A stretch of DNA of 11,076 nucleotides from Aliarcobacter butzleri. GTDB lineage: Bacteria; Campylobacterota; Campylobacteria; Campylobacterales; Arcobacteraceae. The position numbers and the translations under genes were made by a program. The notes under the pieces are model-generated. The model saw nothing but the letters and a program-made list of their open reading frames with translations. It was not told the origin of the DNA and made no database searches. The stretch is from the NCBI GenBank assembly GCA_012522985.1, contig JAAYJJ010000122.1, positions 1 to 11,076 of the forward strand, in the 5' to 3' direction. How positions within the stretch are numbered: the stretch's first letter is position 1; each line of letters begins with the position of its first letter. Positions 6,313 through 11,076 of the stretch are shown here, piece after piece.

Positions 6313-7755
6313 TTATTTTAAAATATTATTTACAGTTTTTTCATAGTCATCATAAACACTATTTTGCTTACTACTACTTGAGCTTATTTTTGGTGTTTCT
6401 ATTTTAGAAGCCTCTACAACAGCATCTTGGGACTCTTGCATTCTTCGTTTTATCTCTTCTAAATCAATAATATTATCATCTTTTGTTGGTTCTATTATCT
6501 CTGGAGTTATAAAAAATACCAACTCACTATTGCCACTTTGGAAATCTTTACTTCTAAAAAGATGTCCTATTATAGGAATATCACCTAAAAATGGTACTTT
6601 GTTAAGATTTTTAACATCTTCTTTATCTATAAGACCACCCAAGATTATAGTTGATCCACTTTTTGATATAAAGTTTGTTGTTACCGATTGGTTTTTAAAT
6701 CCTGGCATATCTTTAACTTGATTTGCCCAATCTATCTTAGTTGAACTTGTACTAACTGTTAAATCTATAAAATCATCATTGATTATCTTACTTGCCAATA
6801 TCTCCAAGATAATCCCATACTCTTTTGATTGAAGTTCTGTTGTTGGTAAGCCTTGAGCTGTTGAGCTTGATGTCTCTATTACTATCTCTCCTCCAGCATG
6901 AAACTTAGCTCCCTTTTCTTCTGTAGTAACAAGTGTAGTCTCTGTTAGAACCGTAGCAACCCCTTGTGATGATAGATAGTTTAGTGTTAATCCAACATTA
7001 AAGTTTTTACTTAAATAGTTCGCCGCACTCGTAAGTCCACCAGTCAAAGAGACTGATTGAGCTAAAATATTACTCATAGCTTCATTTACTACCCCTGTAT
7101 ATGAACCCAAAGCATTATTTCCACCTACTCCAAAACCTTGTCTCATAGCTATACTATCATCATCATAACCATCTGCTTGATAGTTTCTATATCCCAACAT
7201 CCAGTTATTTTTAATAGTTTGCCCTTTGCTATTGTCTATTTCAGCTATATAGAGTTTAATCCTTACCATCTTTTTGGTTGAATCAGTCTTTGATAGATCA
7301 ATATATTGTTTTTCTACATCAAATCCAGAGTGTTTAAACATATTTTTGATTATCTCTTTATCTAAATCTGTAGGAACTACTCCATCTATTATAATATTAT
7401 CATTTGTTTGGGTTATTTTGATTTGAGGATATTTTGATTTTGCTGTATTTATAACACTTTTGATATTTTTGACTATATCTATATCTCTTGTAGTCATACT
7501 ATCATCAAAAAATGTTATATGTAAACTCACATTTCCATACTCTCTACCCAAAACCTTAATAGCTCTAAAAGGTTTTGATGGATTTTGTACAAAAGTCACC
7601 TCAGCAAACTCACTATTGCTTACTTTGATGTTTTTAATCATTTTATTAAAATCCAACACCTTATAGCTGTTTTTTTCTATTACTATTACATCTGCTGCTA
7701 CTGCACTGTTTAGTGCAAATAGTACTCCTAGTATCAACTTAAAAAAATATTTCAT
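6313..7755 (-). CDS. cpaC: Tad pilus outer-membrane secretin (CpaC/RcpA family)
   Basis: The product forms the outer-membrane ring through which the Flp/Tad pilus passes. I start at the ATG at 7753-7755 (480 aa). AGGGG lies 7 bases upstream, and the protein then opens with a clean signal peptide (KYFFKLILGVLFALNSAVA, cleavage near residue 20). The alternative ATG at 7776 adds seven residues (MKIRGWG) and has a poor ribosome binding site. Domains in order: the pilus-secretin N-terminal domain (about 21-95), a BON-like fold (about 112-160, NIIIDGVVPTDLDKEIIKNM), a variable Gly/Ser-rich region, and the secretin barrel (about 250-422) with GSTIILGGLIDKED and the signature VPFLGDIPIIGHLF (387-400). 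A charged tail (423-480) follows. It is the last gene of the operon; its SD overlaps the stop of the TadE-like gene. Confidence 0.92.
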   Translation of the reverse strand: MKYFFKLILGVLFALNSAVAADVIVIEKNSYKVLDFNKMIKNIKVSNSEFAEVTFVQNPSKPFRAIKVLGREYGNVSLHITFFDDSMTTRDIDIVKNIKSVINTAKSKYPQIKITQTNDNIIIDGVVPTDLDKEIIKNMFKHSGFDVEKQYIDLSKTDSTKKMVRIKLYIAEIDNSKGQTIKNNWMLGYRNYQADGYDDDSIAMRQGFGVGGNNALGSYTGVVNEAMSNILAQSVSLTGGLTSAANYLSKNFNVGLTLNYLSSQGVATVLTETTLVTTEEKGAKFHAGGEIVIETSSSTAQGLPTTELQSKEYGIILEILASKIINDDFIDLTVSTSSTKIDWANQVKDMPGFKNQSVTTNFISKSGSTIILGGLIDKEDVKNLNKVPFLGDIPIIGHLFRSKDFQSGNSELVFFITPEIIEPTKDDNIIDLEEIKRRMQESQDAVVEASKIETPKISSSSSKQNSVYDDYEKTVNNILK

Positions 7756-7765
7756 ACCCCAACCC

Positions 7766-8200
7766 CTAATTTTCATTTTTTAGCTCTAACTTAATTCTAT
7801 ATGCTGTTTCATATTTCTCATATTCGTTAAAAACTACATTTCTAGCAGAAAGTGTAGTATCAAAAAACGTCCCTTTATACTCAGCTTCCACCGTTATGAT
7901 TAGCTGATGATTTTCTTTATTAATACTTACTTTTGTCATCTTTGTTATATCTTCATATGGTGCAAATTTTAGTTTATTTATCCCATCTATAACATCATCT
8001 TCATTTATATTTTTCGATAATGCCTTAGAGGCATAGATAGCTATAGATGTTAGATTATCATTTGTTCTCATAACATTTGAATAATCTATAACAAAAAACA
8101 ACAATGTCACAAAAAATGTAAACATCATAATCCACACTAGTATCTGATCTAGTGCGGCTTTATATAGTTTAGTTGTTTTTGTTATATTACTCTTCTTCAT
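7766..8200 (-). CDS. TadE-like minor pseudopilin of the Tad system
   Basis: The 144-aa product has a basic N-terminus (residues 1-14), one membrane segment (about 18-38), a helical stretch (NVMRTNDNLTSIAIYASKALS) and a beta-rich C-terminal part, the architecture of TadE/TadF pseudopilins. Such proteins sit in the inner membrane and are needed for Tad pilus assembly. The processing region is odd: where TadE proteins have a GQxxVEF-like motif, this one reads DQILVWI (18-24), so both the glycine before the cleavage point and the glutamate at +5 appear replaced. It may therefore remain uncleaved. The start overlaps the end of cpaB by 14 bases, and no strong SD is seen, which suggests translational coupling. 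TadE rather than TadF or TadG is a best guess from size and place. Confidence 0.65.
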   Translation of the reverse strand: MKKSNITKTTKLYKAALDQILVWIMMFTFFVTLLFFVIDYSNVMRTNDNLTSIAIYASKALSKNINEDDVIDGINKLKFAPYEDITKMTKVSINKENHQLIITVEAEYKGTFFDTTLSARNVVFNEYEKYETAYRIKLELKNEN

Positions 8201-9362
8201 TGATGTTATTTACCGCCTCTTCATAGCTTAGCTCTTCTACATACCCATCATGAATATACAAATCATCACAAGTTTGATACCACTCACCTATTTTATGACT
8301 ATAAGGAATAATAGCCTTTTGTCCCAAAATAGTTTTTGCTTGACTTTGTGCATCTGGAGCTATTCTTAGGTAAACTTTACCTTTTGTAACTATTAAAGTC
8401 TCTTTATTTTGACAATTTTGTGTATAATCAGCCTCTATATCAATACTCTCTACTTGAGAATCTTCTTCATTTGAGTACTCAATAGTTGCTATCTTTTTAC
8501 CTGTTTTATTGATAGGTACATACCATCTATATTTATACTCTATAGCTGGTTGAAATAGTTTTTTAATCTTATGAGTACCTTTTTCATCATCACTACTACT
8601 ATCAGCTACAACACTCTCTATCTCACCATCGCTTGGTGCTTTTTCTTTAAGTCTTGTTTGTACCATCCATAGTTGTCTTCCTTTATTATAATCTTCTATA
8701 AGCCTTAGAAGTACCTCATCTTCTATATCAAGAAGTATCTCATCAGCCTTTGCATCTAGCTCTGTTTCTACTCTTTTTTTATCTATTACTTGTGTTATTG
8801 TTTGTTTACTTATAGCTGTAGGTACCATAACACCATCATATACAAAGCCAAGAACTTCGATATTTTTATCTACATATTGTACAGAAAAAGCATTTGTCTC
8901 TTCTGCTCTTTGATCTGGATAAATAGAGATTATATTGATTATATCTCCTATTTGAAGTGTATAATTTGGATTTTCAAATAGCTTATAAGCCATATTATAA
9001 CTATTGTTTTTATAGCTATGCTTTATCTCTACTTTCTTTTCCAAAAAGACTGATGTAATCTTCTCTTTAATAATCGCCTCATTTGTGTACATATCTACTA
9101 AAGTAAACTTTCCAACTATCTCTTTTTCTGATAATGGAGTATATAATAGCTCACTTCTTGTCATAGTATGAACTTTAAGATCTTCATCCAATATCTGATG
9201 TCCAGCTTGAACATCTTTGTTTAGTACAAAGACTTTTACTTTTTGACTCATCGTTGCTAGTGCTTTGGTGTTTTGCATATAAAAATAATACGCCGAACCA
9301 ACAGCCGAGAGCAACAACGCCCCCAAAACCAATATGATGATAATTTGTTTATTCAACTTCAT
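8187..9362 (-). CDS. cpaB: Tad pilus assembly protein CpaB/RcpC with SH3-like C-terminal extension
   Basis: CpaB/RcpC proteins are inner-membrane-anchored periplasmic partners of the Tad secretin. The 391-aa product has one N-terminal membrane segment (about 7-28), a SAF-type domain (about 41-105, KVKVFVLNKDVQAGHQILDEDLK), and the RcpC domain (about 110-240) with YTLQIGDIINIISIYP and LLRLIEDYNKGRQLWMVQTR. A low-complexity acidic linker follows (about 241-262). Residues 324-378 then look like a bacterial SH3 fold (VYLRIAPDAQSQAKTILG...IGEWYQT...DGYVEEL). CpaB proteins are usually nearer 250-300 aa without this part. Cys317 and Cys365 are the only cysteines and could form a disulfide. AAGGA lies 7 bases before the ATG. 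The gene follows tadC by 15 bases and overlaps the next gene by 14. Confidence 0.85.
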   Translation of the reverse strand: MKLNKQIIIILVLGALLLSAVGSAYYFYMQNTKALATMSQKVKVFVLNKDVQAGHQILDEDLKVHTMTRSELLYTPLSEKEIVGKFTLVDMYTNEAIIKEKITSVFLEKKVEIKHSYKNNSYNMAYKLFENPNYTLQIGDIINIISIYPDQRAEETNAFSVQYVDKNIEVLGFVYDGVMVPTAISKQTITQVIDKKRVETELDAKADEILLDIEDEVLLRLIEDYNKGRQLWMVQTRLKEKAPSDGEIESVVADSSSDDEKGTHKIKKLFQPAIEYKYRWYVPINKTGKKIATIEYSNEEDSQVESIDIEADYTQNCQNKETLIVTKGKVYLRIAPDAQSQAKTILGQKAIIPYSHKIGEWYQTCDDLYIHDGYVEELSYEEAVNNINEEE

Positions 9363-9377
9363 ACACTTTTCCTTTTT

Positions 9378-10232
9378 CTAAATTCCAACAGAGATTTTTC
9401 CAGCCATCATAGGAAACACAACAAATGCTCCTAGTGCTGGCATAACAAATATAAAAATAACCAACATTAAATACATATTCAAAGTACTTACCTTTCCTTT
9501 TATCTCAAAAAATTTATTTTTTCTTATATCTTCACTTTGCATAGCAAATACAGTTTTAACCCCCACCCCAGTCTCCTCGCTTAAGATCAAAAAATCTATA
9601 ATCTTATCCATTTCTCTACTATCAACTCTCTCTTTTAGGTTTTCATATGCTATTTTAGTACTATAGTTTGACATCTCATACTCAAGTATAGATATCTCTT
9701 TAAGTAAATCATCACTTATTATCCCTCTTGCTTTTGTTGCTACTTGATTAAAAGCATTTTTTAAGCTTCCACCAGCTTCAAGTATGATATTAATCAAATC
9801 CAAAAAAACTCCAAGATCGTTGTTTACTTTTTTGACTCTTTCGCCCTTTGCAAGAGCTATATATATCTCTCCACTAAAAATAACCATCAAAACAGCTATT
9901 AAAACAATCATAACACTTATCATAGTTGGCAAGAAAAAAGGCAAAATTCCACCTATTATAATAGCCATAATCAAAAACAAAAACTTAGCCTCATTGTACT
10001 CTTTTAGCGTTATTCCTGCTTGAATAAGTCTCATTTTTAAATCTTTTGATTTTTTTAGATTGGAAAAGCTATGTATCTTTTTTTGTTTTTCCAATATATC
10101 ACTAACTTCAATCTTAGATAATGCTACTACTATTTTTTTGGTTTTACTTCTATAGATATAAGTATATAAAAGCATTCCAACTATTACCATAAAAACAGGT
10201 AAAAATAAAATCAAAAATAGTTCTTTAGTCAT
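9378..10232 (-). CDS. tadC: Tad inner-membrane platform protein TadC
   Basis: TadC pairs with TadB as the inner-membrane platform on which the TadA/CpaF ATPase works. The start is the ATG at 10230-10232, whose A is the last base of the tadB TAA (TAATG), with AAGG 7 bases upstream. A longer reading from 10283 lies inside tadB and lacks support. The 284-aa product has a membrane segment at about 5-27, a cytoplasmic basic stretch, a hairpin of two membrane segments (about 83-120), the T2SSF cytoplasmic helical domain (about 135-245, with DLINIILEAGGSLKNAFNQVA and SEETGVGVKTVFAMQSEDIR), and a last segment (about 252-275). The layout and the place directly after tadB support TadC over TadB. Coupling should keep the two in equal amounts. 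Confidence 0.88.
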   Translation of the reverse strand: MTKELFLILFLPVFMVIVGMLLYTYIYRSKTKKIVVALSKIEVSDILEKQKKIHSFSNLKKSKDLKMRLIQAGITLKEYNEAKFLFLIMAIIIGGILPFFLPTMISVMIVLIAVLMVIFSGEIYIALAKGERVKKVNNDLGVFLDLINIILEAGGSLKNAFNQVATKARGIISDDLLKEISILEYEMSNYSTKIAYENLKERVDSREMDKIIDFLILSEETGVGVKTVFAMQSEDIRKNKFFEIKGKVSTLNMYLMLVIFIFVMPALGAFVVFPMMAGKISVGI

Positions 10233-11076
10233 TACTTCACCTTTGTTAGCATATTGTTTACAAATACTCCAAACAATATCCACAATATGATAAAAAACAT
10301 CTGTATTTTACCCTCTTGAGAGTAAAAAAAGTGATCATTTAAAGCCCCACCAAAAACTTGATTCATCATCATATATGTAAAAGCCGTTAGTGCTAGTATC
10401 ATATATGTTCCTACTTTTATCTCTTTGGTTGATGAGATTATCTCTTTTTTCAACTCCCCTTGATCTTGAAGAGTTTTTCTAAGAGTATCTAATGTATTAG
10501 AAAACTTACCACCACTTTGTTTACCTATAATAATAGTTAGATAAAATATCCTAAGCTCCCTAGAATCCACCAAAATAAACATCTTCTCAAAAGCCTTTGC
10601 CTCTCCAATAACCTCTTTTTCACTTAAATACATATTAAAAATTCTCTTTGCAAAATCAGATCTTACAGCAACTACAGCTCTTCTAAAGCACTGCTCAAAA
10701 CCAAGTCCACTTCTCATCATACTTGTTATTTTATCTATTAGCTCTTTTAGGGCTTGATTAAACTCCTCTTGTCTTAGGCTTATAATTTTAAGCAACACTA
10801 TATAAGGAAAAGCCCCAAAAAGGAAAAAACAAACCACCAAAGTAATAGGACTTTGTATAACAAAATAGACCAAAACAGATGCCAACACCCCAAATCCAAC
10901 ACTTATAAGTACAAAAATATACTCCGCACTAAAATGAGTAAATCCACCATAGTTTAGCTTAGTTCTTAACCAGTTTTGTTTATCAAAAGAGATCTCCTCT
11001 CCCTTGTCTTTATCTAGGATTTTTAAATTATCTGCTATTAGTGCTTGAATAATATCTTGTTTTTTATTGCCTTTTA
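10232..11076 (-). CDS. tadB: Tad inner-membrane platform protein TadB (5' end beyond the window)
   Basis: The reading frame stays open to the window edge. An apparent GTG start at 10886-10888 is internal, because 62 further in-frame codons upstream are coding-like: KGNKKQDIIQALIADNLKIL, then DKQNWLRTKLNYGGF just before a membrane helix. About 280 residues are visible. They hold a cytoplasmic N-terminal part with the short helix-loop typical of TadB (QALIADNLKIL, WLRTKLNYGGF), two adjacent membrane segments, the T2SSF domain (FNQALKELIDKITSMMRSGL, then GFEQCFRRAV, GKQSGGKFSNTLDTLRKTL), and two C-terminal membrane segments near 10240-10420. TadB is half of the platform with TadC. The missing start and the expected tadA/cpaF ATPase gene probably lie upstream, outside the window. 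Confidence 0.88.
   Translation of the reverse strand, partial: KGNKKQDIIQALIADNLKILDKDKGEEISFDKQNWLRTKLNYGGFTHFSAEYIFVLISVGFGVLASVLVYFVIQSPITLVVCFFLFGAFPYIVLLKIISLRQEEFNQALKELIDKITSMMRSGLGFEQCFRRAVVAVRSDFAKRIFNMYLSEKEVIGEAKAFEKMFILVDSRELRIFYLTIIIGKQSGGKFSNTLDTLRKTLQDQGELKKEIISSTKEIKVGTYMILALTAFTYMMMNQVFGGALNDHFFYSQEGKIQMFFIILWILFGVFVNNMLTKVK

Noticed and set aside
8135..8154. Inverted repeat CACTAG-N8-CTAGTG
   Set aside because: It lies inside the membrane-segment coding region of the TadE-like gene, with no regulatory context; best read as chance.
10886..10888. GTG start for a 218-aa TadB
   Set aside because: The frame is open and coding-like through to 11076, and the TadB membrane segment and cytoplasmic N-terminal region begin upstream of this codon, so the gene is cut by the window edge.

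Overview
The window is AT-rich with short spacers and overlapping genes. Its gene content (a PurT-type formyltransferase, a small BtuB-like TonB receptor, a dCache-GGDEF diguanylate cyclase and a Tad pilus cluster) and its codon use suggest a member of the Campylobacterota, of the Arcobacter, Sulfurimonas or Sulfurospirillum kind. This is inferred from composition and protein character only; no database search was possible.

Layout, left to right. (1) 1-100, minus: the N-terminus of a lipoprotein cut by the window edge, then about 300 bases with no gene. (2) 404-1573, minus: purT, purine biosynthesis. (3) 1765-4605, plus: a compact probable operon of a 59-aa small protein, a TonB-dependent outer-membrane receptor, a six-helix inner-membrane protein resembling half of an MFS carrier, and a 98-aa cytoplasmic protein. 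The last three overlap, implying translational coupling. A promoter-like TATAAT lies about 40 bases before the small ORF. (4) 4602-6179, minus: a membrane diguanylate cyclase whose stop codon overlaps the stop of the plus-strand operon in a shared CTAG. Its upstream region carries a TATAAT box and a perfect FNR-type palindrome (TTGAT-N4-ATCAA) centred at about -41.5, the classical class II activator position. (5) 6313-11076, minus: the distal part of a Tad (tight adherence, Flp-type) pilus operon in transcription order tadB (5' end beyond the window), tadC, cpaB/rcpC, a TadE-like pseudopilin and the cpaC/rcpA secretin, closed by a perfect 12-bp hairpin.

How they work together: TadB and TadC form the inner-membrane platform, the CpaC-type secretin is the outer-membrane pore, CpaB is its periplasmic partner, and the TadE-like protein is a candidate minor pilin. 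The adjacent diguanylate cyclase makes c-di-GMP, which commonly governs surface attachment, but its own promoter separates it from the Tad transcript. The receptor operon looks like an uptake unit for a cobalamin- or siderophore-sized ligand with unfamiliar accessory proteins.

No tRNA, rRNA, insertion sequence or CRISPR array was seen. The points most worth a second look are the FNR-type box before the cyclase, the 59-aa gene and accessory proteins of the receptor operon, the SH3-like C-terminal extension of CpaB, and the altered processing motif in the TadE-like protein.
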